Below are positions 1-9,157 of a stretch of DNA of 64,000 nucleotides, piece by piece. A program made the position numbers and the translations under genes. This stretch comes from AP-15 sp963818695 (GTDB lineage: Bacteria; Pseudomonadota; Alphaproteobacteria; ATCC43930; CGMCC-115725): contig CAWFTG010000004.1 of NCBI GenBank assembly GCA_963818695.1, forward strand, positions 1 to 64,000, read 5' to 3'. The first letter of the stretch is position 1; every line of letters begins with the position of its first letter. Below the pieces are notes generated by a model, which was not told the DNA's origin, made no database searches, and saw only the letters and a list, made by a program, of their open reading frames with translations.

Positions 1-353
1 TGCCAGGGGTGATTGGTTAACCCGTAAAATCCGTTATTTCTGCATAACCGTCGCGCGATTGGCGGTTTAATCTCGTATATTACGGCAAAGCTTGGGGTCG
101 GGCCGATTTGACCGCTGGTGCGTCTTGCGCTTTCGTCGTCGCACTGCCTGATGCGAATTCTAGGCGCGCTAATCCTTCTGGAGCCTTCTTCAGGCGCGCA
201 GGTTAGCCGCAGGCGAAAAGCCGAGGGCGTATGCGAGCAACGGTGTCCTCCGATAATAGCCGGAGGTTTCGCATCCTCGCCAAATTCGTCCGCTCGCTCT
301 CTCGTCTGGTGGAAAAGGGCCGTCGCTAACAGCCTCTTTGGAGTAAGATCCAG
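1..353. other. Upstream non-coding region
   Basis: I see no credible gene here. An open frame at 118-357 has no recognisable family and no convincing ribosome-binding site. The first ~105 bases are AT-richer than the surrounding DNA and probably belong to the leader or promoter region of the gene at 354, but no -35/-10 pair with normal spacing could be picked by eye. Confidence 0.4.
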
Positions 354-968
354 ATGAGAACGATTGCTGAATTCATCAAAACCACGCTGATCGGCGGATT
401 GCTCATTGTTCTGCCAGTCTATATCGCGGTGCTGTTGATCTTGAAGGCGCTACAAGGTCTTGTGACCGCGGTGAAGCCGATCACGGCTGCAATCCCCGGT
501 TCCGTGAAGTTTGAGGAGATCCTGGCGATTCTAATACTCGCCGCCCTTTGCTTCATCGCCGGTTTAATCGTCCGCACCAGGGCGGGTTTACGAGCGAAGA
601 ACGTCATTGAACGCAGGGTATTACAAAGGCTCCCCGGCTACACGCTTTTGCAGGGCCTCACCGGACGCGTCATGGGTCAGGCGGACGACCCGGCATTCGC
701 ACCCTGTCTCGCGGAGATTGAGGAGGCACTGGTTCCCGCACTGATTGTTGAGGAATTGCAAAACGGTTCCTTTACAGTGCTGGTGCCTTCGGTGCCGACG
801 CCGATGGCTGGAGCGGTATACATCCTGCCACCAGAGCGAGTGCATCCAGTCGATGTGCCATTTACCGCAGCACTCCGGGTTTTTACGAAATGGGGTGCCG
901 GGTCCGGTGAGTTCGTCCGAGCCCTGGAAGCGGGTAAGCCATCCCAGGCCGCGCCGTCGGCCGCCTGA
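354..968 (+). CDS. DUF502 family inner-membrane protein
   Basis: Predicted inner-membrane protein of 204 residues, the usual length for DUF502. Two hydrophobic segments lie at about residues 12-30 (LIGGLLIVLPVYIAVLLIL) and 55-73 (EILAILILAALCFIAGLIV). The soluble part carries the family's LPGYTLLQGLTG stretch (about 93-104) and a VPSVPTPMAG loop (about 144-153). A purine-rich site (GGAGTAAG) precedes the ATG at 354 at normal spacing. The biochemical role of DUF502 is not established. It stands alone: the next gene starts 213 bases downstream, so cotranscription is uncertain. The family call is confident, the function unknown. Confidence 0.85.
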   Translation: MRTIAEFIKTTLIGGLLIVLPVYIAVLLILKALQGLVTAVKPITAAIPGSVKFEEILAILILAALCFIAGLIVRTRAGLRAKNVIERRVLQRLPGYTLLQGLTGRVMGQADDPAFAPCLAEIEEALVPALIVEELQNGSFTVLVPSVPTPMAGAVYILPPERVHPVDVPFTAALRVFTKWGAGSGEFVRALEAGKPSQAAPSAA

Positions 969-1181
969 TCAACGATGGTTATTTACAGGTGCGCGGCGGA
1001 GTTCCGCGAAGTTTGGATGGGCCGGAAGGCGTTGCGGATTTTAGTTGACTCCGCAACAGCAGGCGTTTTTTGTGCGCCGCACCAAGCCCGTTATTCCCCC
1101 GTTGTGCGGGCGGCGAGTTCACAAAACTATAAAATAAAAGGCGACTTCTATCAACTACGGCTCATGAGCTGAGAGGCTGAT

Positions 1182-3407
1182 ATGAAAGGTAATGCTGGAT
1201 CCCAAGTGGCGGAGAAGCCCGCGAACCTGCCGTCTCCATGGCCGATGCCTGGGGCGAACGACCTGCTCGATTACTGGGTCGACGCTTGGCAGCGCTCCAT
1301 TCTGCTGCTCGACGTGCTGCGGCAGCGCGGCAACAACAGCCGCGAGCACAATGCCCGTACGGCCCCTAATGTGTTGAGCTTTGAAGCCGAACTGGTCCTC
1401 GACGGCCGCTCGCTGCCCCGGCCGGTGAATTACGGGTTGGTGCGGATCGTCCCGCCTAATGGAACATCCACCGACCAGAACAAGCGGCCGTTCGTTGTTT
1501 TCGACCCGCGCGCCGGGCATGGCCCCGGGATCGGCGGCATGAAGCACGACAGTGAGATCGGAGTCGCGCTCGCCGCCGGCCATACTTGCTACTTCGTCGG
1601 CTTCCTGCCGGACCCGGTGCCCGGGCAGACGATCGAGGATGTGTGCGAGGCGGAGGCTCGTTTTGTCGAGGAGGTTGCGAAGCGCCACCCGAACGCCGAG
1701 GGCAAGCCTTGTCTGATCGGCAATTGCCAGGCCGGCTGGCAAATCATGATGATGGCCGCGATTTACCCGGAACGCGTCGGCCCGCTCATGCTCGCCGGAT
1801 CGCCGCTCTCCTATTGGGCCGGCGTGCACGGCAAGAACCCGATGCGCTACCTGGGCGGACTGTTGGGCGGGACCTGGCTGACCTCGCTGGCGGGCGATCT
1901 CGGCAACGGCATTTTCGATGGCGCCAACCTGGTCGCCAACTTCGAGTCGCTGCACCCCGACAATACGTATTGGAAGAAGATCTATAATGTTTATTCTCAG
2001 ATCGACACAGAGCCGCCCCGCTTTCTCGAATTCGAGAAGTGGTGGGGCAGTCCGGTGCTGCTCAATGCCGAGGAGATGCAGTCGATCGCCGACCAATTGT
2101 TCGTCGGCAACAAACTCGTTTCGGGCGAACTGCACAGCTCAGCCGGTACGCGTGTCGACCTGCGCAACATTAAATCGCCGATAATTGTGTTCTGCTCCTG
2201 GGGCGACGACATCACGCCACCGCAGCAGGCGCTCAACTGGATTCTCGATCTCTACGATCACGAGGACGAGATCGTCAAAGCCGGCCAGACGATCGTCTAT
2301 TGCCTGCATCAGAGCATTGGGCATCTCGGCATCTTCGTCTCCGGGAAGGTGGCAACGAAGGAGCATGAGGAATTTGCCAATGCGATGGACATGATCGATT
2401 TGATGCCGCCCGGGCTTTACGAAGCGGTGATCACGGGTGTCGACGAAACCGTCGAAAATCCCGAGCTGGTGCAGGGCAACTACCTGTTCAGTCTGGAGAC
2501 CCGCAAACTCGACGACATCCGCAAGATTGGCGGCAACAGCCCCGAGGACGACCTTGCCTTCGCTACGGCCGCCCGCGTTTCGGAAGTCACCCAAGGCGTG
2601 TACAGCGCTCTGATGCGGCCGGCAGTGCGCGCCACGGTGACGGAAAGGAGCGCGGAGCTGATGCGGCGCAGTCATCCGAACCGCCTGCGCTTCGAGGCCT
2701 TCGCGGATCAGAACCCGTTTATGCGGCCGATTGCGGATTGGGCGGAGACGGTGCGCAGAGATCGCCGCCCTGTGAGCCCGGACAATCCGTTCCTCGCCTT
2801 CGAGCGCATGGCATCGGACATGATCACCAGCGGGCTCGAAATGTGGGGCAAGGCGCGAGATGCGGCGACGGAGGCGTTCTTCTTCAACACCTACGGCTCT
2901 CCGGCCGTGCAGGCGATGGTCGGCCTGCGCGCCGACAACACCTCCGTGAGCCGCCGCATGGGACGCGATGTGGCGCGAGAGGCCGCCGCCAAAGAGGCGG
3001 CCGTCCATCTCGAGCAGCGCATCGATCAAGGCGGCCTGATCGAGGCCGCAGTGCGGGCGTTGATCTATGTACGCCTTCCGGAGGGCAAGGTCGACGAGCG
3101 CGGATTTGCCGCCCTGAAGCAGATCAGCGCCGAGCTGCCGGCGGCCAAGCGCGTCGGTCTCGTCCGATTCAAGGAGATCGTGAAAGAGCAATATCTGATG
3201 CTGCTGATGGATGCGGAGCGGGCGATCGCCGCGCTTCCGCAGCTGTTGCCCGGCAATCGCCGGCAGTGCGACGAGGCGCTGGCGTTGGTGCGTCGCGTTC
3301 TCGCAGCGCGCGGCGCTCTGCCCGAGGAGGGTCGCCGCAGGCTCGAGCGCATCGAGGGAATGTTCGCCGGTCCGCCCCCGGAGGTCGGCCGCGATAAGGC
3401 GGCGTAG
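1182..3407 (+). CDS. DUF3141 protein, PHA-synthase-like alpha/beta hydrolase
   Basis: A 741-residue protein of the DUF3141 family, which resembles polyhydroxyalkanoate synthases. The nucleophile elbow is G-N-C-Q-A-G, placing Cys at about residue 182, as in the G-x-C-x-G box of PhaC rather than the serine of ordinary lipases. A likely acid residue is in SWGDDITPPQQ (Asp342/343) and a likely catalytic His in SIGHLGIFVSGK (about 381). The C-terminal half (about 440-741) is a charged, largely helical extension with no motif I recognise. It heads a cluster with phosphotransacylase (24 bases away), FabI and acetate kinase on the same strand. The triad is seen by motif; polymerase or acyltransferase activity on an acyl-CoA or acyl phosphate is inferred. 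Start: ATG at 1182 after a GAGAGGCTG site. Confidence 0.85.
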   Translation: MKGNAGSQVAEKPANLPSPWPMPGANDLLDYWVDAWQRSILLLDVLRQRGNNSREHNARTAPNVLSFEAELVLDGRSLPRPVNYGLVRIVPPNGTSTDQNKRPFVVFDPRAGHGPGIGGMKHDSEIGVALAAGHTCYFVGFLPDPVPGQTIEDVCEAEARFVEEVAKRHPNAEGKPCLIGNCQAGWQIMMMAAIYPERVGPLMLAGSPLSYWAGVHGKNPMRYLGGLLGGTWLTSLAGDLGNGIFDGANLVANFESLHPDNTYWKKIYNVYSQIDTEPPRFLEFEKWWGSPVLLNAEEMQSIADQLFVGNKLVSGELHSSAGTRVDLRNIKSPIIVFCSWGDDITPPQQALNWILDLYDHEDEIVKAGQTIVYCLHQSIGHLGIFVSGKVATKEHEEFANAMDMIDLMPPGLYEAVITGVDETVENPELVQGNYLFSLETRKLDDIRKIGGNSPEDDLAFATAARVSEVTQGVYSALMRPAVRATVTERSAELMRRSHPNRLRFEAFADQNPFMRPIADWAETVRRDRRPVSPDNPFLAFERMASDMITSGLEMWGKARDAATEAFFFNTYGSPAVQAMVGLRADNTSVSRRMGRDVAREAAAKEAAVHLEQRIDQGGLIEAAVRALIYVRLPEGKVDERGFAALKQISAELPAAKRVGLVRFKEIVKEQYLMLLMDAERAIAALPQLLPGNRRQCDEALALVRRVLAARGALPEEGRRRLERIEGMFAGPPPEVGRDKAA

Positions 3408-3430
3408 GCCGGCGAGGAATGGGGCAAGCG

Positions 3431-4384
3431 ATGGAAACCAAGGCTAACGGGCCACGTGAGCGATACGACCGGCTCGTGCACGCGGCGCAGCAGCTGCCGC
3501 CGGTCACGACGGCGGTTGTTCATCCCTGCGATCGTATCTCGATCGAGGGCGTGGTCGAGTTGGCTCAGCTGGGGCTTATAGCGCCGATCCTGGTCGGGCC
3601 ACCGGCTCGCATCCACGAGGCCGCCGAGCAGGCCGAAGCCGATATCTCGAGCTTCCCGCTCGAGCAATCGGCGCACAGCCACGACTCGGCCGCCAAGGCG
3701 GTCGAGCTCGTCCGTCAAGGGAAAGCCGAGGCCCTGATGAAGGGCAGCCTTCATACAGACGAGCTGATGGGGGCCGTGGTAGCGCGCGAGACCGGGATTC
3801 GAACGGCGCGGCGGATCAGCCATTGCTTTGTGATGGATGTTCCCGGCCACAAAGATCCACTCATCATCACCGATGCCGCGGTCAACATCGCCCCGAGCCT
3901 CGCCGACAAGATCGACATCGTGCAGAACGCGATCGATCTCGGGCATGCGCTGGGCTTTCAGGAGGTGCGGGTGGCGGTCATGTCGGCGATGGAAACGGTC
4001 AATCCCGCGGTCCCGTCGACGATCGAAGCCGCCGCGCTGTGCAAGATGGCGGAACGCGGGCAGATCACCGGCGGGATTCTTGACGGTCCGCTGGCGCTCG
4101 ACAATGCGATCAACGAGGAGGCTGCTGCCATCAAGCACATCATCTCCCCAGTGGCGGGGCGCGCGAATGTGCTGGTAGTGCCGGACCTGGAATCCGGCAA
4201 CATGCTGGCCAAGAGCCTCTCGTTTCTCGCCGGTGCGGCGGCTGCCGGCATCGTTCTCGGCGCTCGCGTCCCGATCATCCTGACCAGCCGCGCCGACAGC
4301 GTCATCACCCGCCTCGCATCGTGCGCCGTCGCGAGCCTTGTGGCAGAGGCGCGTCGCCGCAATGCGGCAGCGGCAATAAAATGA
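3431..4384 (+). CDS. Phosphate acetyl/butyryltransferase (Pta/Ptb-type)
   Basis: A 317-residue phosphotransacylase of the short form without a MaoC domain, expected to interconvert acyl-CoA and acyl phosphate in the cytoplasm. Family stretches are visible: MKGSLHTDELM (about 107-117), the HCFVMDVPGHKDPLIITDAA region (about 135-154), DGPLALDNAIN (about 218-228) and VPDLESGNMLAKSL (about 251-264). The last resembles the P-D-L-E-A-G-N motif of phosphate butyryltransferases. I prefer ATG 3431 over the in-frame ATG at 3419 because GAGGAATGGGG lies at proper spacing before it. The stop overlaps the fabI start (ATGA at 4381-4384), indicating translational coupling. Acetyl versus butyryl or hydroxyacyl specificity cannot be decided from sequence. 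Confidence 0.87.
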   Translation: METKANGPRERYDRLVHAAQQLPPVTTAVVHPCDRISIEGVVELAQLGLIAPILVGPPARIHEAAEQAEADISSFPLEQSAHSHDSAAKAVELVRQGKAEALMKGSLHTDELMGAVVARETGIRTARRISHCFVMDVPGHKDPLIITDAAVNIAPSLADKIDIVQNAIDLGHALGFQEVRVAVMSAMETVNPAVPSTIEAAALCKMAERGQITGGILDGPLALDNAINEEAAAIKHIISPVAGRANVLVVPDLESGNMLAKSLSFLAGAAAAGIVLGARVPIILTSRADSVITRLASCAVASLVAEARRRNAAAAIK

Positions 4385-5184
4385 CGGAGACCGATAGCGT
4401 GCCGCCCGAACTCACCCGCTCCTCGATCCTGAAAGGCAAAAAGGCGCTGATCGTCGGCGTCGCCAATGATCGCTCGATCGCCTGGGGATGCGCGCAAGCC
4501 ATGCACTTCGCCGGCGCCGAAATCGCGATGACCTACCTCAACGAAAAGGCGCGGCCCTATGTCGAGCCGTTGGCTTCCGCCATCGAGGCATTGCTGCTGC
4601 TGCCGCTGGAGGTCCGAGACGCACCGCAGGTTGATGCACTATTCGAGGCGATCGCGACAAAGTGGGGGCGGCTCGACATTCTCGTCCACTCGATCGCCTT
4701 CGCGCCGCGGCAGGCGCTGGAGGGGCGGGTCACCGACTGCCCGCGCGATGGCTTTCTGACCGCGATGGATGTCTCGTGTTGGTCATTGCTCGACCTGACG
4801 CGCCGCGCGGAAAAGCTGATGACATCGGGCGGGACGGTCTTTGCGATGAGCTATCACGGGGCGAACGAAGTCATCGAGAATTACGGGATCATGGGCCCGG
4901 TCAAGGCGGCGCTCGAATCATCGGTGCGCTACCTGGCGGCCGAACTCGGGCCCAAGGGCATCTGCGTGCACGCGATCAGCCCAGGTCCCTTGGCCACCCG
5001 CGCGGCGTCCGGTATTCCCGATTTCGACGCGCTGATGGAGCGGGTCGCGGAGCGCGCACCGGCCCGTCGTCTGGTAACGATCGAGGAGGTGGGCGCGGCC
5101 TGCGTCTTTCTGGCAAGCCCATACGCCGGGGCGATGACCGGTGACACGATCTATATCGACAGCGGCTACCATATCCTCGGCTGA
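4381..5184 (+). CDS. fabI: Enoyl-[acyl-carrier-protein] reductase, FabI type
   Basis: A 267-residue NADH/NADPH-dependent enoyl reductase of the divergent SDR class. The N-terminal LKGKKALIVGVANDRSIAWG is the classic FabI nucleotide-binding start. The active site has the upstream Tyr in SYHG and the Tyr-(6)-Lys pair in NYGIMGPVK, followed by ALESSVRYLAAELG as in FabI. The C-terminus GDTIYIDSGYHILG is also typical. The known role is reduction of enoyl-ACP in fatty acid synthesis. Lying between a phosphotransacylase and acetate kinase, it may be a second FabI paralogue dedicated to this cluster; that is an inference. The ATG at 4381 overlaps the preceding stop. Confidence 0.9.
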   Translation: MTETDSVPPELTRSSILKGKKALIVGVANDRSIAWGCAQAMHFAGAEIAMTYLNEKARPYVEPLASAIEALLLLPLEVRDAPQVDALFEAIATKWGRLDILVHSIAFAPRQALEGRVTDCPRDGFLTAMDVSCWSLLDLTRRAEKLMTSGGTVFAMSYHGANEVIENYGIMGPVKAALESSVRYLAAELGPKGICVHAISPGPLATRAASGIPDFDALMERVAERAPARRLVTIEEVGAACVFLASPYAGAMTGDTIYIDSGYHILG

Positions 5185-5198
5185 GAGACTTGCCCCTT

Positions 5199-6383
5199 AT
5201 GAACGCAGCATCTACAGAGCCGCTCATCGGCGTGATCAACGCCGGTTCGTCGTCCCTCAAATTCAGCTTTTACGAGGGCGAGCGGCGGCTTCTCACCGGG
5301 CAGGTCGATGGGATCGGCGCGCATCCTTCGGCGAGCGCCGCCGGGCCCGATGGCGAAAAGCTGGCACCCCCAGACTTGGGCACGAAGCCGCCGACCACCC
5401 CGAGCGAAGTGCTCCCGGCGGTATTGCCGTGGGCCAGAGACAGGCTAGGCGACAATCGGCTCGCGGCGGTCGGGCACCGCGTCGTCCACGGCGGACTGCG
5501 TTATTCGCGACCCGCCCGTGTGACACCGGGATTGCTGGCCGAGCTGGAGGCGCTGGTACCGCTGGCGCCCTTGCACGAGCCGTACAATCTCGCGCCGATC
5601 AAGATGGCGATGACCCTCAATCCCGATTTGCCGCAGGTGGCGTGCTTCGATACCGCCTTCCACCGCACTGCGCCGGAGGTCGATCAGGCATTTGCCTTGC
5701 CCTATTCGTTTTTTGAGGAGGGCGTACGGCGGTACGGCTTTCACGGCCTGTCCTACGAATATATCGCCTCGGTATTGCCGCATCGAGCGCCGGAAATCGC
5801 CAATGGTCGCGTCGTCGTAGCGCATCTCGGCAATGGCTGCTCGGCTTGCGCGATGCGGGATCGGGTTTCGGTCGCCACGACAATGGGCTTCACCGCGCTC
5901 GACGGGTTGCCAATGGGTACCCGTTGCGGCGAGCTGGATGCCGGCGTGGTGCTCTATCTCATCCAGCAAAAGGGGATGACGCCAGACGAACTGGTGGACC
6001 TCCTCTACCGGCGCTCCGGCATGCTGGGGCTTTCAGGTATTTCGTCGGATTTCCGCGAACTCTTGGCCAGCGACAGTCCGCGTGCTCGATTTGCGCTCGC
6101 GGTGTTTTGCGATCGCGTTGCCCGCCACATTGCCTCGCTCGCAGCGGCACTCGGCGGCCTCGATGGCATCGTGTTCACCGCCGGCGTCGGCGAGAATGCG
6201 GCACCGGTGCGAAGCGCGATTTGTCGGGCTTGTGAATGGCTGGGGGTGGAGCTGGACGAGGCGGCAAACCGCGAGCACAAGGAACGGATCAGTTTGCCCA
6301 ACAGCCGGGTCGCCGCCCATGTGATCAAAACCGACGAGAATCTGATGATTGCCCGCCATGCCCGCATGCTGGTAGGAAGCTGA
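5199..6383 (+). CDS. ackA: Acetate kinase (acetate/propionate/butyrate kinase family)
   Basis: A 394-residue ASKHA-superfamily kinase producing acyl phosphate from a short carboxylate and ATP, or the reverse. The N-terminal IGVINAGSSSLKFSFYEG is the phosphate-1 motif. The middle VACFDTAFHRT and RRYGFHGLSYEYI segments are acetate kinase signatures, as are VVVAHLGNGCSACAM and TTMGFTALDGLPMGTRCGELD. The C-terminal FTAGVGENAAPVRSAIC is the adenosine motif. A TTG nine bases upstream (5190) is an alternative start; ATG 5199 is preferred. It closes the four-gene cluster and should work with the phosphotransacylase. 'Acetate kinase' is the family name; the true acid may be longer or hydroxylated. Confidence 0.9.
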   Translation: MNAASTEPLIGVINAGSSSLKFSFYEGERRLLTGQVDGIGAHPSASAAGPDGEKLAPPDLGTKPPTTPSEVLPAVLPWARDRLGDNRLAAVGHRVVHGGLRYSRPARVTPGLLAELEALVPLAPLHEPYNLAPIKMAMTLNPDLPQVACFDTAFHRTAPEVDQAFALPYSFFEEGVRRYGFHGLSYEYIASVLPHRAPEIANGRVVVAHLGNGCSACAMRDRVSVATTMGFTALDGLPMGTRCGELDAGVVLYLIQQKGMTPDELVDLLYRRSGMLGLSGISSDFRELLASDSPRARFALAVFCDRVARHIASLAAALGGLDGIVFTAGVGENAAPVRSAICRACEWLGVELDEAANREHKERISLPNSRVAAHVIKTDENLMIARHARMLVGS

Positions 6384-6406
6384 CAACGGGAGGACGGAGG
6401 GAAATC

Positions 6407-6874
6407 GTGTCCGAAACGCGCAACCCGATTCCACCAGCCGGGACAGGTAAATTTTCCGCTGCTGATCTAAGGCGCCGAATGGCCGAGCGCGAGGCGGCCA
6501 AGGCCGCCGAGGAAATGCACCATCTGAAGGAGCAGGAAGACAAGCAGAAGGCGGTGATGGAGGAGTTTCACAAGCCTCCGGACAGGACCCCCGACCAGCT
6601 GATGCAGATGCTAATGCAGCTGGTGGACCGGGCCGCCGAGCGCGGACAAAGCGAGGTTCAGATCTATCGCTTTCCCAATACCCTGTGTAGCGATGGCGGC
6701 CGAAGGATCAACAACTCGCTGCCCGAATGGGAGAGTACCTTGGAGGGCCGACCCAAGCTCGGCTACGAATTCTGGCGCGACCACCTGAGGCCGCTCGGCT
6801 TTGGGCTGAGGGCTGAAGTCCTCGAATATCCGGGAGGGATGCCCGGCGACATCGGCTTCATCCTCACCTGGTAG
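6407..6874 (+). CDS. Conserved-looking hypothetical protein with N-terminal coiled coil
   Basis: A 155-residue protein of no recognised family. It starts at GTG 6407 behind a strong GGGAGGACGGAGGG site, 23 bases after the acetate kinase stop, so it is probably the last gene of that operon. Residues about 15-60 are rich in Ala, Glu, Lys and Gln (for example EEMHHLKEQEDKQKAVMEEF), giving a predicted coiled coil. The C-terminal half looks globular, with PNTLCSDGGRRINNSLPEWE and RPLGFGLRAEVLEYPGGMPG. No signal peptide or membrane segment is visible. The function is unknown; a structural or accessory role for the cluster is only a guess from position. Confidence 0.65.
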   Translation: MSETRNPIPPAGTGKFSAADLRRRMAEREAAKAAEEMHHLKEQEDKQKAVMEEFHKPPDRTPDQLMQMLMQLVDRAAERGQSEVQIYRFPNTLCSDGGRRINNSLPEWESTLEGRPKLGYEFWRDHLRPLGFGLRAEVLEYPGGMPGDIGFILTW

Positions 6875-7361
6875 CCCGAGCGCCCTCCCCTGTTTCGTCC
6901 AGCGAACGCCCCGCCATCCTCTTTACCAGCGGGTTGGCCATACGGGCATGTGCAATGACGCTCAGCAAAACAGCCAGCCAGCAGTGAGCATTATAGTTAC
7001 CGTGACAAAGCCCTCAGCCTGACGGGTGGTAAGAATGCTCCCCGTTTTTCTGTGCTTGATCAGAACGCGAACGAGTGCGGCGGACAAGCTTTTCATAGGA
7101 TGGTTCGGCCCGCGCGGGCTGGCGACGATCGTCTTTGCGGTTTCTGGTCCTAGACGCGAAGCTGCCCGGTAACCCACCATAGGGGGCGATCCTCCTGCCC
7201 TGCCCATCTCACCAATGATAACGTCCTTTCTCAATCACAAATAGAGGACGCCAAATAGGCGCACAGCTGGTCCCAGCTTTGCTGGCCGGGGGATTGCCCC
7301 GTTGCGGGCCTTGCTCAGTAAGAGGGGCGGCGGGCGATCACAAGTAAGCCACGCGCCTGCG
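6875..7361. other. Intergenic region between convergent genes
   Basis: About 490 bases with no supported gene. A 90-codon minus-strand frame (6962-7234) resembles nothing I know and lacks a convincing ribosome-binding site, so I leave it out. The flanking genes converge here, so terminators are expected. I did not find a clean hairpin with a T-tract. Confidence 0.4.
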
Positions 7362-8336
7362 TCACCTCAATCCAGCAACCTCCGCGTAGGCCCTCAGCTC
7401 CCGTTCCACATCGTAACCGCTGGTCCCGAAGATGATGCCGGTGGCGCCGCGGGCCTCGAGCTGGGCGAGACGTTCGCGCAACTCCTCGCGAGTGCCTGTG
7501 AAGGTCATCTGTTTGGCGGCGGATACGTCGACGAGCGCGTCATGGCCGTTCGAAATGTCGAGGGAATGACCGCGGTGAACGGAGAGGTGGCGGATTTTTT
7601 CGTCCGCACGTTCGACGCTGGCCAGCCACGCTTCGCCGTTCGGCAGCGCTTTCACGCTTTCCGGATCGGTCGTGTACCTGAGGTGATAGGCGAGCGCGAT
7701 GAGCGGTTTGACGGCGGTCGAGGCGCGCGGCGAGGTGACGTCCTCGCCATCATCGAGGACCGTGCCGCCGGTCGACACGAGGCAGGTCTCGAACCCTTCG
7801 GCCGGGCCGCCGAGGGAAATCAGGCCGTCGGTAATCTCTTTGGCGAGCGCGCGGGCCTTGGGGCCTTGGCCTGCCATGTAGACTGGCACGTTGATCGGAC
7901 GATCGGGCAACCAGCCGTCGGACGCGAGGATCTGGGCGAGACCGCCGTCGATGTCGGCAACGTCGCCGCGCAGCAATGCCTTAACCTGCGCAATATGCGT
8001 GCGCATGCTCGCGAGGCTCAAGGGCTTCTTGCCCATCCCCGCACGGCCGGTAAAGCCGGTGCCGAACCCGACCATCAGGCGTCCCGGCGCGATCTGCTCG
8101 AGCGTCGCGATGGCCGAGGCCTGTGCCATCGGATGGCGATAGCTCGGGATCAGCACGGAGGGGCCGAATTTGATGCGCTTCGTCTTTTCGGCGATGCGGG
8201 CGAGAGTGACCCATATGTCGTGGCCGAAGGCGGGAATCTCGGGACACCAGACCGCGCGAAAGCCTAGCTCTTCGGCAAGCAGCGCGTACTCGACGGTTCG
8301 GGGGCCGGGCGGCAGGCGGAAGTCATAAGTCAGCAC
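7362..8336 (-). CDS. LLM class flavin-dependent oxidoreductase
   Basis: A 324-residue luciferase-like monooxygenase-family protein with a TIM-barrel fold, expected to use reduced FMN or F420. Family features: an early AEELGFRAVWCPEIPAFG strand-helix, then IAEKTKRIKFGPSVLIPSYR (about 46-65), and the APGRLMVGFGTGFTGRAGMG stretch (about 83-102) that holds the phosphate-binding region. The C-terminus closes with TGIIFGTSGYDVERELRAYA. It resembles the interrupted LLM gene at 25124 in the GTGFTGR region. It is monocistronic and faces away from the accessory patch to its right. The substrate cannot be predicted. Confidence 0.85.
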   Translation of the reverse strand: MLTYDFRLPPGPRTVEYALLAEELGFRAVWCPEIPAFGHDIWVTLARIAEKTKRIKFGPSVLIPSYRHPMAQASAIATLEQIAPGRLMVGFGTGFTGRAGMGKKPLSLASMRTHIAQVKALLRGDVADIDGGLAQILASDGWLPDRPINVPVYMAGQGPKARALAKEITDGLISLGGPAEGFETCLVSTGGTVLDDGEDVTSPRASTAVKPLIALAYHLRYTTDPESVKALPNGEAWLASVERADEKIRHLSVHRGHSLDISNGHDALVDVSAAKQMTFTGTREELRERLAQLEARGATGIIFGTSGYDVERELRAYAEVAGLR

Positions 8337-8869
8337 GGGGCGTTCCAGAAATAAGCATCTTCAACCGACATTCGCCCGATTCCCGGCGATTTCGGGACAA
8401 GGTCGCCCCTTTGGCGGGTTTGGGCAATCAGTAAGTCGTACTCGCTGCCGGTATAGAGGCGGAAAGGCGGTCATTCGACGGCACCGAGCTACTGAAACGC
8501 GCTGATTTGGCAGGATCAAAACGCAACTCCGCTGTCGCCGCTCTTCAGGTAATCTTCCTTACGCAACAACTCGCCGTGGGAAAGCCACTATCGGCGCATC
8601 TTTCTAGTGGATCAAATCTAACGCTTGGTACCCGCTCCGGGGGTCGGCTCGGGGTGGAAACCGGACATTCGGCATGCTCGCGCGCGCGAAACCGTCCTAC
8701 AAGAAGGGATCTGTCCCATCCGTCCCCCAATTGAGACCCGAAACCCAATTCACGGGCCGCCGCCGTTGATTTTTGCCAGGGGCGATGCCTTTGCGGCCAA
8801 AATGCAACGACAAATTAACCGGAGATCGGTAGCCTCGCCCATGTCGTCGCCCCTCGGGAGGGTTGCACG
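8337..8869. other. Intergenic region, no gene supported
   Basis: About 530 bases upstream of both the leftward LLM gene and the rightward small membrane gene. It should hold divergent promoters. No open frame here looks protein-like, and I see no tRNA, repeat or terminator. A good ribosome-binding site (GGGAGGG) for the next gene lies at the right edge near 8857. Confidence 0.4.
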
Positions 8870-9157
8870 GTGGTGGCTCTGTCCCATCCCATTCTCGCAG
8901 TGATCGCGCTCGGTGGGCTGATCTACGCCTTTTCCTCCATGTGCCCGCCGGCTACCCGGTGGCCTCAGCGCCTATGCTATGGGCTTATGTTGTCGCTGGC
9001 GTGGTGGTGCGCTTGGCCGGCTTGGGTGATTTTCCTAGCCTGTTTCGGAGCCGACATGCTCGTCCGCCTGCCAGCACGGATTTACCAGGATGCAAAAGGA
9101 GAGGCGAGCCGCTGGCTAGACGGAACTCCGCCCGAAGATGAATTTTCTTCCATGTAA
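8870..9157 (+). CDS. Small two-span membrane protein, hypothetical
   Basis: A 95-residue protein starting at GTG 8870 after GGGAGGG. Two hydrophobic segments are visible, about residues 6-24 (HPILAVIALGGLIYAFSSM) and 36-58 (around LMLSLAWWCAWPAWVIFLAC), followed by a charged tail. No family is recognised. Its last 20 bases overlap the start of the disrupted DUF4145 gene (9138), suggesting the two were translationally coupled. It may be an accessory partner of that gene. Existence is likely from the start context and overlap; the function is unknown. Confidence 0.55.
   Translation: MVALSHPILAVIALGGLIYAFSSMCPPATRWPQRLCYGLMLSLAWWCAWPAWVIFLACFGADMLVRLPARIYQDAKGEASRWLDGTPPEDEFSSM

Noticed and set aside
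6962..7234. 90-codon minus-strand ORF in the convergent intergenic space
   Set aside because: No start context, no family, and it lies where terminators are expected.
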